Shown here one piece after another: positions 44,971 through 54,065 of a DNA stretch of 64,000 nucleotides. Each line of letters begins with the position of its first letter. Within the stretch, counting starts at the first letter, position 1. Origin of the DNA: Zobellia uliginosa (GTDB taxonomy: Bacteria; Bacteroidota; Bacteroidia; Flavobacteriales; Flavobacteriaceae); NCBI RefSeq assembly GCF_900156625.1, contig NZ_FTOB01000004.1:186001-250000 (forward strand), in the 5' to 3' direction. Made by a program: the position numbers and the translations under genes. Below the pieces are notes generated by a model that made no database searches, was not told the DNA's origin, and saw only the letters and a list, made by a program, of their open reading frames with translations.

Positions 44971-46230
44971 ATGTTCAATAGAGACCGTTGGAAAGAAATT
45001 TTGGAAGTATTGACCAGCAATTGGTTCAGGACCGTATTGACGGCCTTTGGCGTTTTTTGGGGCATATTCATTTTGATATTGTTGCTTTCCGCAGGCAAGG
45101 GACTTGAAAATGGAATTATGCAAGACTTTGGTGATATTGCCACCAACACCATGTTTATGTGGTCAAGAAGCACGACCAAGCCTTATAAGGGGCTTCCTAA
45201 GAACAGAAGTTTTCTTTTTAAAGTTGAAGACGTGCAGGCCATTAGGGACAAGGTGCCCAACTTAAGGTTTATTTCCCCAAGAAATCAACTTGGTGGTTTT
45301 AACGGGACCAACAATGTGGTACGCGGTATAAAGACCGGGGCCTATAATGTGTATGGCGATTATCCTGAAATCAGCCAGCAAGATCCTATGACCATGACTT
45401 CGGGGCGTTTTCTGAATTATAATGACATTAGGGAGAAACGAAAGATTGCCATTATTGGAGAAGGGGTGCGGGCCGGACTTTACGATAAGGGAGAAGAGGT
45501 ACTTGGGAGCTTCATTAAAATTCAAGGTGTCAATTTTATGGTGGTCGGTACCTATAAGAAAAAAAGCAACGACGGCGATGGCGAAGAGGCGCAGAAAGAA
45601 ATATATGTACCGTTTACCACCTTTTCCCAAGCCTTTAATCGAGGAAATGATGTAGGGTGGATGGCCATAACCGCCAACGATGGTACCTCCATAACGAGTA
45701 TAAAGGATAAGATAATGGCCGTGGTCAAGGAAAACCATAAAGTACACCCCGACGACCAAAGGGCCGTGGGGCATTTTGATCTTTACGAGCAGTTTCAAAG
45801 GGTACAGAGCCTTTTTGGGGCCTTGCGCTTTATTGCCTATTTCGTGGGAATTTTGGTCTTGCTCTCAGGCGTTATAGGGGTGAGTAATATTATGCTCATA
45901 GTGGTAAAGGAACGTACTAAGGAAATTGGTATTCGCAGGGCCTTGGGCGAGGATCCTTGGTCTATTAAATTACAGATTTTAATGGAGTCTATTTTTTTGA
46001 CCATTATCTCCGGTATGGCCGGTATTACATTGGGGGCCCTCTTTATATATGGGGTAAACACATTGTTGGACATGAACGGGCCGGTAGATATGTTCTTAAA
46101 CCCCAGTGTAAGTTTGGGGGTGGTAATAGGGGCCTTGTTCATTCTTATTGTATCAGGACTCCTAGCGGGATTCATTCCTGCCCAGAGTGCCATTAAAGTG
46201 AGGCCGATAGATGCCCTCCGAACGGAATGA
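44971..46230 (+). CDS. ABC transporter permease, MacB type (B1)
   Basis: A 419-residue permease of the same layout as the gene before it: one helix (about 22-42), periplasmic MacB_PCD domain and three C-terminal helices, with GVSNIMLIVVKERTKEIGIR before the second of them. It starts MFNRDRWKEILEVLTSNWFR. It is closer to the fourth permease (49442) than to the first, sharing features such as TVLTAFGVFWGIFILI and a Met-Trp-Ser stretch after the first domain strand. It probably forms a heterodimer with A1. 33 bases separate it from A1. Confidence 0.91.
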   Translation: MFNRDRWKEILEVLTSNWFRTVLTAFGVFWGIFILILLLSAGKGLENGIMQDFGDIATNTMFMWSRSTTKPYKGLPKNRSFLFKVEDVQAIRDKVPNLRFISPRNQLGGFNGTNNVVRGIKTGAYNVYGDYPEISQQDPMTMTSGRFLNYNDIREKRKIAIIGEGVRAGLYDKGEEVLGSFIKIQGVNFMVVGTYKKKSNDGDGEEAQKEIYVPFTTFSQAFNRGNDVGWMAITANDGTSITSIKDKIMAVVKENHKVHPDDQRAVGHFDLYEQFQRVQSLFGALRFIAYFVGILVLLSGVIGVSNIMLIVVKERTKEIGIRRALGEDPWSIKLQILMESIFLTIISGMAGITLGALFIYGVNTLLDMNGPVDMFLNPSVSLGVVIGALFILIVSGLLAGFIPAQSAIKVRPIDALRTE

Positions 46231-46293
46231 TAGTAAATCTAAATAGGAAGTTTTAACTAGAACAAATAGAGTAACATCAATCAATCGTAAAAA

Positions 46294-47406
46294 ATGAAAA
46301 AATCAGTAACTAGAATCGTTCTTTTGTTCATAGTGATAGCCTTTGGCGGATCTATGTATTACCTCTATCAAAAGAATGCCGAAGACCCCGTGGTCTACGA
46401 AACCGAAAAGGCCGTTAAGAAGACTATCGTAAAGAAAACGGTGGCCACCGGTAGTATACTTCCCTTAGAGGAAGTATTGATCAAGCCCAATATTTCAGGG
46501 GTAATCGAAGAGGTGTTTGTAGAAGGGGGCGATTATGTGAAGTCGGGCGATCTGCTCTGTAGAATAAAAGTAGTGCCCAACCTAAGTGCCCTTAATGATG
46601 CCAGAAACAATATCGATGAGGCTAAAATTAACTTAGATGACCAGCTCCGAAACCTTGAACGCCAAAAGGGGCTTTTTGCCAAAGGCGTCATCTCTAAGGT
46701 CGATTTGGAACGGGCCGAGGTAGCTTATAGCCAGGCCAAACAAGCGTATGCAGCAGCCAATAAGCGCTACGATATTGTAAAGACGGGAACGGCAAAGGGA
46801 TATGGGAACGCCGCAAATACCCAAATACGGGCTACCGTAAGCGGTATGGTGCTAGAGGTTCCGGTGGAAGTCGGAAACCAGGTCATAGAGAGCAATAATT
46901 TTAATGAAGGAACGACTATTGCCGCCATAGCCGATATCGATAAAATGATTTTTGAAGGAAAGGTCGATGAAAGTGAAGTAGGAAAAATAAAGGAAAACCT
47001 CCCCCTTGAAATTACCGTGGGCGCATTGGAAGGGAAGACCTTTGACGCAGTTCTTGATTATATCGCCCCTAAGGGGAAGGAAGAGAACGGCGCCATTCAA
47101 TTTGAGATCAAGGGTACCTTGAAGAAACAAGATTCTGTTTTTATTCGGGCGGGACTCAGTGCCAATGCATCGGTTATTCTGGGAAGGGCCGATAGTGTGC
47201 TTGCCATTAAGGAAGCCTTGGTGCGGTTCGATGATAAGACCAAAGCTCCTTTTGTGGAGATTGCCAACGGAGACCAGAACTTTGAGCGACGTGATATTGA
47301 ACTGGGTATTAGTGATGGTATCTTCGTAGAGGTGAAATCGGGCATTGCGGAGTCGGACGAGATTAAGGTGTGGAATGCCATCGAAAAAGAAGAAGAGAAA
47401 GGCTAA
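46294..47406 (+). CDS. Periplasmic adaptor (membrane fusion protein), MacA/HlyD type, 1
   Basis: A 370-residue adaptor with an N-terminal membrane anchor (about 7-25). A lipoyl-like half (VLIKPNISGVIEEVFVEGGD, about 62-81) is followed by a coiled-coil hairpin (about 95-170) and the second lipoyl half (TVSGMVLEVPVEVGNQVIES, about 181-200). The beta-barrel and membrane-proximal domains follow. It links the inner-membrane permeases to the outer-membrane channel. It resembles the second adaptor in the operon. The leader contains ATCAATCAATC. Confidence 0.92.
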   Translation: MKKSVTRIVLLFIVIAFGGSMYYLYQKNAEDPVVYETEKAVKKTIVKKTVATGSILPLEEVLIKPNISGVIEEVFVEGGDYVKSGDLLCRIKVVPNLSALNDARNNIDEAKINLDDQLRNLERQKGLFAKGVISKVDLERAEVAYSQAKQAYAAANKRYDIVKTGTAKGYGNAANTQIRATVSGMVLEVPVEVGNQVIESNNFNEGTTIAAIADIDKMIFEGKVDESEVGKIKENLPLEITVGALEGKTFDAVLDYIAPKGKEENGAIQFEIKGTLKKQDSVFIRAGLSANASVILGRADSVLAIKEALVRFDDKTKAPFVEIANGDQNFERRDIELGISDGIFVEVKSGIAESDEIKVWNAIEKEEEKG

Positions 47407-47516
47407 TATATTTTTTTAACAGAAAATTTGGAGTACTTCTTGTAACAATTGGGCAACTTAGTTGTCCTATTTCCATATTGTTTTTGAGAATTCCGAATAC
47501 AATTAACAAAACCACC

Positions 47517-48221
47517 ATGATAGAAATTAAAGACCTTCACAAATCCTATAAAATGGGAAGCAACTCCTTGCATGTTTTAAAAGGATTGAATTTTAGTATT
47601 GCTGAGGGTGAGCTTGTAGCTATAATGGGTTCTTCTGGTTCGGGAAAATCTACCCTTTTGAACATTTTGGGAATGTTGGACGAGGCCGATTCCGGTTCGT
47701 ATACTTTAGATGGGGTTCCTATCAAGAACCTGAACGAGACCAAGGCGGCCAAGTATCGGAATAAATTCTTGGGTTTTATTTTCCAGTCTTTTAATTTGAT
47801 CAACTACAAAAGTGCCATGGAAAACGTGGCCTTGCCGCTATATTACCAAAAAGTGCCCCGAAAAGAGCGCGAAGAAAAGGCGTTGAAGTATTTAGAGCAG
47901 GTAGGCTTAAAAGAATGGGCCACCCACTTGCCCAACGAACTTTCGGGTGGACAAAAACAACGTGTCGCCATTGCCCGTGCCATGGCTGCCGAGCCCAAGG
48001 TGCTCTTGGCCGATGAGCCTACGGGTGCTTTGGATAGTAAAACCTCTTATGAGGTAATGGACCTTATTCAAAATATAAATGACGAGGGAAATACGATCCT
48101 CGTTGTAACACACGAGGAAGACATTGCCCATATGTGCAAACGTATCGTACATTTAAAGGACGGCGTAATTGTTGAAGACAAAAAAGTAGAACAGGTTAGG
48201 GCCGCTCAATATGTTAAGTAG
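47517..48221 (+). CDS. ABC transporter ATP-binding protein (MacB/LolD type)
   Basis: The ATG at 47517 gives 234 residues; a longer in-frame start inside the adaptor gene is not needed. Walker A is GSSGSGKSTLLNI (about 39), the Q-loop is FIFQSFNLI, the signature is LSGGQKQRVAIARAMAA (about 142), and Walker B is VLLADEPTGALDS. It is the only ATPase in the eight-gene operon and therefore should power both permease pairs. The next permease gene overlaps its 3' end by 11 bases. Confidence 0.96.
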   Translation: MIEIKDLHKSYKMGSNSLHVLKGLNFSIAEGELVAIMGSSGSGKSTLLNILGMLDEADSGSYTLDGVPIKNLNETKAAKYRNKFLGFIFQSFNLINYKSAMENVALPLYYQKVPRKEREEKALKYLEQVGLKEWATHLPNELSGGQKQRVAIARAMAAEPKVLLADEPTGALDSKTSYEVMDLIQNINDEGNTILVVTHEEDIAHMCKRIVHLKDGVIVEDKKVEQVRAAQYVK

Positions 48222-49440
48222 GGACAACTGGAAAGAAATTTTCGAGACAATTCAGAAAAACAAACTCCGTACGTTTTTGTCGGGGTTTACCGTGGCTCTC
48301 GGTATTCTCATCTTTGTGGTGCTCTTTGGTTTCGGAAACGGACTCATCAATACTTTTGACGATTTTTTCGGGGATGATGCTACCAATGTTCTCTTTGTAT
48401 TTCCTGGAAGGACGACCATGCCTTACAAAGGGTATAAGTCCAATCGGACTATTGAATTCGACAATAGTGACCTAGAGGATATAGAGAAAAACTTTCCCTT
48501 GTTCGTAGAGTACATTAGCCCAAGAATAACCCGTCAAGATACCGTTAGCTATATGAATGAATCAAATAGCTATAGAACGCAAGCGGTGGGACCGGCACAC
48601 CAGTTTAGTGAGATGACCATCATGATGAAGGGCCGTTACCTGAACGAACTCGATATAAAGAATAAGACCAAGTATGCGGTAATCGGCCGTTTGGTAGAAC
48701 AAGATCTTTTTGGGTCCAAAAATTCCATAGGCAAGTATATCGATGTGGGAGGAAGCTCTTTTAAGGTGATTGGGGTCTTTCAAGATGATGGCGGTGATAA
48801 TGAGGAACGCATTGTCTATATACCGTATACCACACGCCAATTGATCGAAAAGAATACCGACAAGATCAACCAGATCGTCGTAGGGTTTAAACCTGAAATC
48901 GGCTATGCCGGTGCCATGGCCCTAGATAAGAGCCTTGATAAGTTTCTACGTTCCAAAAAATTCATCAATCCAAAAGACCAGAACGGTATCTTTATCAGAA
49001 ATATAGCCGATCAGTTGAAGCAAAACCAACAGTTTGCACGGGTGTTGCAGATTATAGTGGGTTTTGTGGCCTTCGGAACCATTATCGCCGGGATTATCGG
49101 CATCAGTAATATTATGGTTTTTGTGGTCAAGGAGCGTACGAAGGAATTGGGTATACGAAAAGCCCTCGGCGCTACACCCAAGGCCGTAATCGGAACTATT
49201 TTGTTGGAATCGGTGTTTATTACTACGGTTTCGGGTTTTGTAGGCATGCTCATAGGAATTGCCATTTTAAGTTCCTTGGGGGAGAAACTAAAGGACTTTT
49301 TTATTACCAATCCCTATATAGACACGAGCATTGCCATTTCGGCTACCATTGTTCTTATTATTTTCGGAGCTATTGCCGGTTATGTGCCGGCTCGGCGTGC
49401 CGCCCGGATCAAACCCATTGTAGCCCTAAGAGACGAATAA
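48211..49440 (+). CDS. ABC transporter permease, MacB type (A2)
   Basis: A 409-residue permease with one N-terminal helix (about 18-40), a periplasmic domain (about 45-275) and three C-terminal helices, including GISNIMVFVVKERTKELGIR (about 297-316). Its start, WKEIFETIQKNKLRTFLSGF, matches that of A1, so A1 and A2 look like duplicates. It overlaps the ATPase gene by 11 bases, which suggests translational coupling, and is followed by B2 after 1 base. Confidence 0.92.
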   Translation: MLSRDNWKEIFETIQKNKLRTFLSGFTVALGILIFVVLFGFGNGLINTFDDFFGDDATNVLFVFPGRTTMPYKGYKSNRTIEFDNSDLEDIEKNFPLFVEYISPRITRQDTVSYMNESNSYRTQAVGPAHQFSEMTIMMKGRYLNELDIKNKTKYAVIGRLVEQDLFGSKNSIGKYIDVGGSSFKVIGVFQDDGGDNEERIVYIPYTTRQLIEKNTDKINQIVVGFKPEIGYAGAMALDKSLDKFLRSKKFINPKDQNGIFIRNIADQLKQNQQFARVLQIIVGFVAFGTIIAGIIGISNIMVFVVKERTKELGIRKALGATPKAVIGTILLESVFITTVSGFVGMLIGIAILSSLGEKLKDFFITNPYIDTSIAISATIVLIIFGAIAGYVPARRAARIKPIVALRDE

Positions 49441-49441
49441 T

Positions 49442-50704
49442 ATGCGATTTATATTCGATAGAAATACTTGGCAAGAAATTTTCGGTTCCATCAGTAAGAA
49501 CAAGATGCGGACCGTTATTACCGTGGTAGGGGTTCTCTGGGGAATCTTTATTTATATCGCCCTTTCCGGTGCTGCCAAGGGCATGGATAATGGTTTTGAG
49601 AGTATGTTCGAGACCATTGCAAGAAACAGTATGTTCGTTTGGGCACAAAGCACGAGTATGCCGAACGAAGGCTACAAGACGGGCAGACAGATGCAGTTGA
49701 AAATTGATGATGCGGTAATGATCGAGAACCGTATTCCCGAAGTGCAATATATCGCCCCACGTAATGTGCGGGGTTTTTTTGGGGCCCCTCCTGCAAATAT
49801 TGGTCGTAAAAACAAAACGGGAAGCTATTCCCTGTTCGGAGACTATCCTGCCTTTACGAAAATAGCACCCAAGAAAATTTACGACGGTGGTCGGTTTATC
49901 AATGACGAAGACATTGAGCAGGCGCGAAAAGTGGCCGTAATCGGCGAGCGTACACAAAAGGAACTTTTTGACGCGGACGAAAACCCGATTGGGGGCTACT
50001 TTAAAATCGACAATGTCTATTTTCAGGTAATCGGGGTCCATAAGTACGAAGCTAGTGGCGGCTTTGGGGGTGACGGAGATATTTTTATTCCCTTTACTAC
50101 CTTCAAAAAATTATACAATACAGGTGATAACGTTGGGTGGTTTTCCATTGCGGCCTATGATGATGCCGATGTGGTAAAGGTCGAGGAGAACATTAAAAAC
50201 CTATTAAAGAATATTCATCATGTACACCCCGATGATGATCGGGCCTTCGGTTCGTTCAACCTAGGGGAGCAGTTCAATAAAATCGTAGGCTTTGCCGATG
50301 GCATAACCTTTCTATCATTGATCGTTGGTATTGCCACTATTTTGGCGGGGGTTATCGGCATTGGTAATATTCTACTGATCTCGGTAAAGGAAAGGACAAA
50401 GGAACTAGGTGTACGAAGGGCCTTGGGGGCTACACCTGCCGAGGTGCGTAACCAGATTATTCTTGAATCGGTCTTTTTGACCGTAATTGCCGGTATCATG
50501 GGGATCATTCTAGGGGCACTGGCTTTGGCGGGAATCAATAGTATGACACAGGATATCGATTTTCCATATACCAACCCTACCGTGCCCATACCCTACGTCA
50601 TAGGAGCCTTGGTCATTATGGTGGTGTTGGGAACTTTAATCGGGCTCATACCGGCCCAAAGGGCGGTGAGTATCAAACCGATTGATGCCCTACGGGAAGA
50701 ATGA
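49442..50704 (+). CDS. ABC transporter permease, MacB type (B2)
   Basis: A 420-residue permease with the same layout as the others and the sequence GIGNILLISVKERTKELGVR in the ATPase-contact region (about 305-324). The start region, MRFIFDRNTWQEIFGSISKN, and the part TVVGVLWGIFIYI match B1 best. The periplasmic domain has a Gly-rich insert, SGGFGGDGDIFIP (about 204). It begins 1 base after the A2 stop. Confidence 0.91.
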   Translation: MRFIFDRNTWQEIFGSISKNKMRTVITVVGVLWGIFIYIALSGAAKGMDNGFESMFETIARNSMFVWAQSTSMPNEGYKTGRQMQLKIDDAVMIENRIPEVQYIAPRNVRGFFGAPPANIGRKNKTGSYSLFGDYPAFTKIAPKKIYDGGRFINDEDIEQARKVAVIGERTQKELFDADENPIGGYFKIDNVYFQVIGVHKYEASGGFGGDGDIFIPFTTFKKLYNTGDNVGWFSIAAYDDADVVKVEENIKNLLKNIHHVHPDDDRAFGSFNLGEQFNKIVGFADGITFLSLIVGIATILAGVIGIGNILLISVKERTKELGVRRALGATPAEVRNQIILESVFLTVIAGIMGIILGALALAGINSMTQDIDFPYTNPTVPIPYVIGALVIMVVLGTLIGLIPAQRAVSIKPIDALREE

Positions 50705-50766
50705 TGGACAATTGTGTAACAAAACGAATAAGAACAAAACCAATAGATAACAAATACTCCTAAGAA

Positions 50767-51909
50767 ATGAACAAGATCGTAAAATATATCTTAATTGGTA
50801 TTTTGGTACTAGGCGCTTTATGGGCCGCGGCCTTTTTTATAAAATCGAATAGCAAGGATGCGGTTACCTACGAGACCCAAACGCCTTTTATATCGAACAT
50901 TGAAAAGAAAACGGTGGCTACGGGCAAGGTAGTGCCCGAAGATGAGGTAGAGATCAAACCACAAATTTCCGGTATCATCCAGAAGATATTTTTGGAGGAA
51001 GGCCAAAAGGTGAAGTCAGGAGATTTGATCGCGACCATTAAGGTCGTACCAAACGAGCAGGCTCTCAACCAATCTAGGGGCAGGGTCAGAAATGCCGAGC
51101 TGGCCCTTAACAATGTGACGATCGAGTACAATAGAAACAAGGCCTTGTTCGATAAGGGAGTGATATCGAGTCAAGATTTTAACAGCTTGCAACTTCAGTA
51201 CGACCAGGCCCAACAAGAACTTCAAAATGCAAGGGCCGATTATCAGATTATCCGACAGGGCTCTGCCGGGGGCTCTACCAGCGCGAATACCAATATACGC
51301 GCCACGGTAGAGGGCACTATTTTGGAAATACCGGTAGAAGAAGGCGATCAGGTCATTGAAAGTAACAACTTTAACGATGGTACTACCATTGCCACCATTG
51401 CCGATTTGAGCAAGATGATATTTGAAGGAAAGGTCGATGAGGGTGAAGTGGCCAAGTTAGAGGTCGGTACCCCCTTAAAAATCAGTCTTGGGGCCGTCGA
51501 AGGGACTGAGCTTGATGCAAAACTTCGTTTTATAGCACCGAAGGGAATCGAGGAAACAGGTGCGGTACAGTTTAAGATCGAAGGTGATGTAGAGGTTAAG
51601 GAAGGCGTGTTTATCAGGGCGGGGTACAGTGCCAATGCTTCATTGGTCCTAGAGAAAAAAGATGACGTTTTAGTCATTCCCGAGGCCTTGTTGCAGTTTG
51701 ATAAAAAGACCGATAAACCCTATGTTGAGATAGAAACGGGCGACCAGAAGTTTGAAAGAAGGGATATAGAGATAGGAATTTCAGATGGGGTAAACGTTGA
51801 GATCGTTTCCGGCTTGTCGGAATCTGACAAGGTAAAGGTGTGGAACAAAACCGAACCTATCAAGAAAGGGGAAGACGAAGAAGGGGAAGAGGAAAAAAGT
51901 GAAGAGTAA
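50767..51909 (+). CDS. Periplasmic adaptor (membrane fusion protein), MacA/HlyD type, 2
   Basis: A 380-residue adaptor resembling the first one (46294): N-terminal anchor (about 5-23), lipoyl half EVEIKPQISGIIQKIFLEEG (about 60-79), coiled-coil hairpin (about 95-165) and second lipoyl half TVEGTILEIPVEEGDQVIES (about 179-198), then the barrel domain. The tail is very acidic, GEDEEGEEEKSEE. It is the second adaptor in an operon with one ATPase and one outer-membrane channel. Confidence 0.92.
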   Translation: MNKIVKYILIGILVLGALWAAAFFIKSNSKDAVTYETQTPFISNIEKKTVATGKVVPEDEVEIKPQISGIIQKIFLEEGQKVKSGDLIATIKVVPNEQALNQSRGRVRNAELALNNVTIEYNRNKALFDKGVISSQDFNSLQLQYDQAQQELQNARADYQIIRQGSAGGSTSANTNIRATVEGTILEIPVEEGDQVIESNNFNDGTTIATIADLSKMIFEGKVDEGEVAKLEVGTPLKISLGAVEGTELDAKLRFIAPKGIEETGAVQFKIEGDVEVKEGVFIRAGYSANASLVLEKKDDVLVIPEALLQFDKKTDKPYVEIETGDQKFERRDIEIGISDGVNVEIVSGLSESDKVKVWNKTEPIKKGEDEEGEEEKSEE

Positions 51910-51940
51910 CAATCATCAATCATAATCAAAAAATCAAAAC

Positions 51941-53290
51941 ATGAATCTTAAATTAACAATCGTACTGTTTTTGTGCTCGATCGGTGCTATTTCCGCCCAG
52001 CATAAAAAATGGACGTTAGAGGAATGCGTGGCGTATGCCGTTGAGCATAACCTTACCGTAGAACAGTACGAGCTCGATTTGAAAAACGCACAAATAGATA
52101 AGTCGGATGCGCTTGGGGCCCTATTGCCCGATTTAAACGGATCTTCAAGTATGACAGGTAGTACGGGACTATCGTTCGATCCTACCACCAATGAACCGGT
52201 AACTTCAACAATTCTGTCCGCCAACGGAGGCCTGACCTCTTCTTTGACACTTTTTGACGGATTGCGCAATTTCCATAGGCTCAATCGTGCCAAGCTGAAT
52301 GCCTTGTCCAATCAATATCGTTTAGACGATTTAAAGGATGACATTCGTTTAAACGTGGCCAATGCCTATTTACAGATATTGTCGAACAAAGAGTCGCTTA
52401 AAGTCTTCGAGGCCCAATTTGCCGTAACCGAACAGGACCTAAAGCGCACTAAGGAATTGGTAGAAGCGGGCGTGCTTCCCAAGGGAGATCTGTTAGAGGT
52501 CGAAGCTACCGCAGCCAACCTCGAACAGCAGATTGTCAATACGCAGAACCAAGTGTTGATTTCCCGTATCAACTTGGCGCAACTGCTTCAAATAACCGAT
52601 TACGAGAACTTTGATGTGTTGGATGCCGATTTTGAAGTGCCTCCTTCCGAAGTTCTTACAAAATCGCCCAAAGAGATTTTTGCCGAGGCCGTGACCTTTA
52701 GAAACGATATTAAGTTTTCGAAGTCGAATATCGATTTGGCGGAGAAGGATCTCGATATCGCCAAAGGAGCTATTTATCCTACCCTGGGAGCTTTTTTTAA
52801 CTATAATACCCGGTATTCGGATCAGGGCGGATTTAATACTACGGGCGCCTTTGTTCCGGCTGAAAGCTTTGTCAACCAATTGTGGATCAATGATGGTATT
52901 TCTTATGGCTTGCGGTTGGATATTCCCATATTCAATGGCTTTGGGGTGAGAAACAACATCAAGCGCTCGCAGATCAATGTCGAGAAAGCCAAGCTGCAGC
53001 TTGAGCAAGAAAAGTTGGATCTTGAGACCAATATCAACCAGGCTTATGTAGATGTGAAAAGTTTTTCGAAGGCTTATGAAGCTGCCCAAAAAACTTTAGA
53101 GGCCAGAAGATTGGCGTATGAGTATTCAAAGGAACGCTACGAGGTTGGTCTTATGAATGCCTTCGATTTTAGCCAGGCCCAATCAAGGGTAGACAATGCC
53201 GAAGCGGAATTGATCCGTACCAAATACGATTATATTTTTAGACTTAAGGTACTGGAGTTCTATTTCGGACTGCCCCTAGAGCTTAAATAG
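51941..53290 (+). CDS. TolC family outer-membrane efflux protein
   Basis: A 449-residue protein with a signal peptide (MNLKLTIVLFLCSIGAISAQ). It has the two internally similar halves of TolC proteins, each with long alpha-helical hairpins: WTLEECVAYAVEHNLTVEQY at the start and RLDIPIFNGFGVRNNIKRSQ (about 326-345) in the second half. It forms the outer-membrane exit tunnel for the transporter above. Its leader again holds an ATCAATC-like sequence. It closes the operon and is followed by a terminator. Confidence 0.95.
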   Translation: MNLKLTIVLFLCSIGAISAQHKKWTLEECVAYAVEHNLTVEQYELDLKNAQIDKSDALGALLPDLNGSSSMTGSTGLSFDPTTNEPVTSTILSANGGLTSSLTLFDGLRNFHRLNRAKLNALSNQYRLDDLKDDIRLNVANAYLQILSNKESLKVFEAQFAVTEQDLKRTKELVEAGVLPKGDLLEVEATAANLEQQIVNTQNQVLISRINLAQLLQITDYENFDVLDADFEVPPSEVLTKSPKEIFAEAVTFRNDIKFSKSNIDLAEKDLDIAKGAIYPTLGAFFNYNTRYSDQGGFNTTGAFVPAESFVNQLWINDGISYGLRLDIPIFNGFGVRNNIKRSQINVEKAKLQLEQEKLDLETNINQAYVDVKSFSKAYEAAQKTLEARRLAYEYSKERYEVGLMNAFDFSQAQSRVDNAEAELIRTKYDYIFRLKVLEFYFGLPLELK

Positions 53291-53314
53291 GGATTTGTAC
53301 TTAGAAATTGAAAA

Positions 53315-53347
53315 TCTGTTCGGCCTCGTGTCGAACAGGTTTTTTTA
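53315..53347 (+). terminator. Terminator of the export operon
   Basis: Stem CTGTTCG/CGAACAG with a 9-base loop, followed by a run of T, 25 bases after the TolC stop. Confidence 0.86.
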
Positions 53348-53371
53348 TGTGCTAATTTCAAGCGTCTCACC

Positions 53372-53379
53372 TATCTTTG
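53372..53379 (+). promoter_or_regulatory. -7 box of tsaB
   Basis: TATCTTTG matches TAnnTTTG. It ends 7 bases before the tsaB ATG at 53387. No exact TTG is found at -33. Confidence 0.5.
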
Positions 53380-53386
53380 TACCCTT

Positions 53387-54061
53387 ATGAGCATAATCTT
53401 AAACTTAGAGACCGCCACTACCAATTGTTCGGTCAGTGTGGCCAAAGACGGACGTATATTGGCCATCAAAGAGCATGATACGCCCAATTATTCACATTCA
53501 GAACAATTACACGTCTTTGTACAAGATGTTTTAAGGGAGGTCAATATAGATGTGTCGGAGCTTGATGCCATCGCCGTGAGTAAAGGCCCAGGGTCTTATA
53601 CGGGCCTGCGTATCGGGGTTTCGGCGGCCAAGGGGCTGTGTTTTGCCTTAGAGGTACCCTTGATCTCGATCGCTACCCTGACCAGTATGGCTGCACAGGT
53701 AACTTCAAACGATATCGATTATATCATTCCTGTGCTCGACGCCCGGCGTATGGAAGTTTATTCGGCCGTTTTCGATAAGGATAAAAATCAAGTGAGACCG
53801 ACCGAAGCCGAGATTATAGGTGAGAATTCATTTTCGGGTTTTTTACAAAAAGGAAAGGTGGTTTTGATAGGCAGCGGAGCGGAAAAGTGTAAAACGCTAT
53901 TATCTCACCCTAAGCTTACATTCGATACCACCATAGTGCCGTCGGCAAACGAAATGGCCCAATTATCATATAAAAAGTTCAAAGCAAGCGATTTTGAAGA
54001 TGTCGCTTACTTTGAACCGTATTACCTAAAGGATTTTATTTTGCAACAGAAAAAGAAATAG
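53387..54061 (+). CDS. tsaB: tRNA threonylcarbamoyladenosine biosynthesis protein TsaB
   Basis: A 224-residue ASKHA-fold protein. It begins MSIILNLETATTNCSVSVAK and has AIAVSKGPGSYTGLRIGVSA (about 62-81), the TsaB signature. TsaB lacks the metal-binding His pair of TsaD and serves as its scaffold in making t6A37 in tRNAs. The length is normal. It converges on mscS, with only 4 bases between the two stop codons. Confidence 0.96.
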   Translation: MSIILNLETATTNCSVSVAKDGRILAIKEHDTPNYSHSEQLHVFVQDVLREVNIDVSELDAIAVSKGPGSYTGLRIGVSAAKGLCFALEVPLISIATLTSMAAQVTSNDIDYIIPVLDARRMEVYSAVFDKDKNQVRPTEAEIIGENSFSGFLQKGKVVLIGSGAEKCKTLLSHPKLTFDTTIVPSANEMAQLSYKKFKASDFEDVAYFEPYYLKDFILQQKKK

Positions 54062-54065
54062 GGGG

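Noticed and set aside
47370-47516. A longer start for the export ATPase, inside the adaptor gene
   Set aside because: The ATG at 47517 begins the typical IEIKDLHKSY strand of ABC ATPases; the extension is not protein-like.
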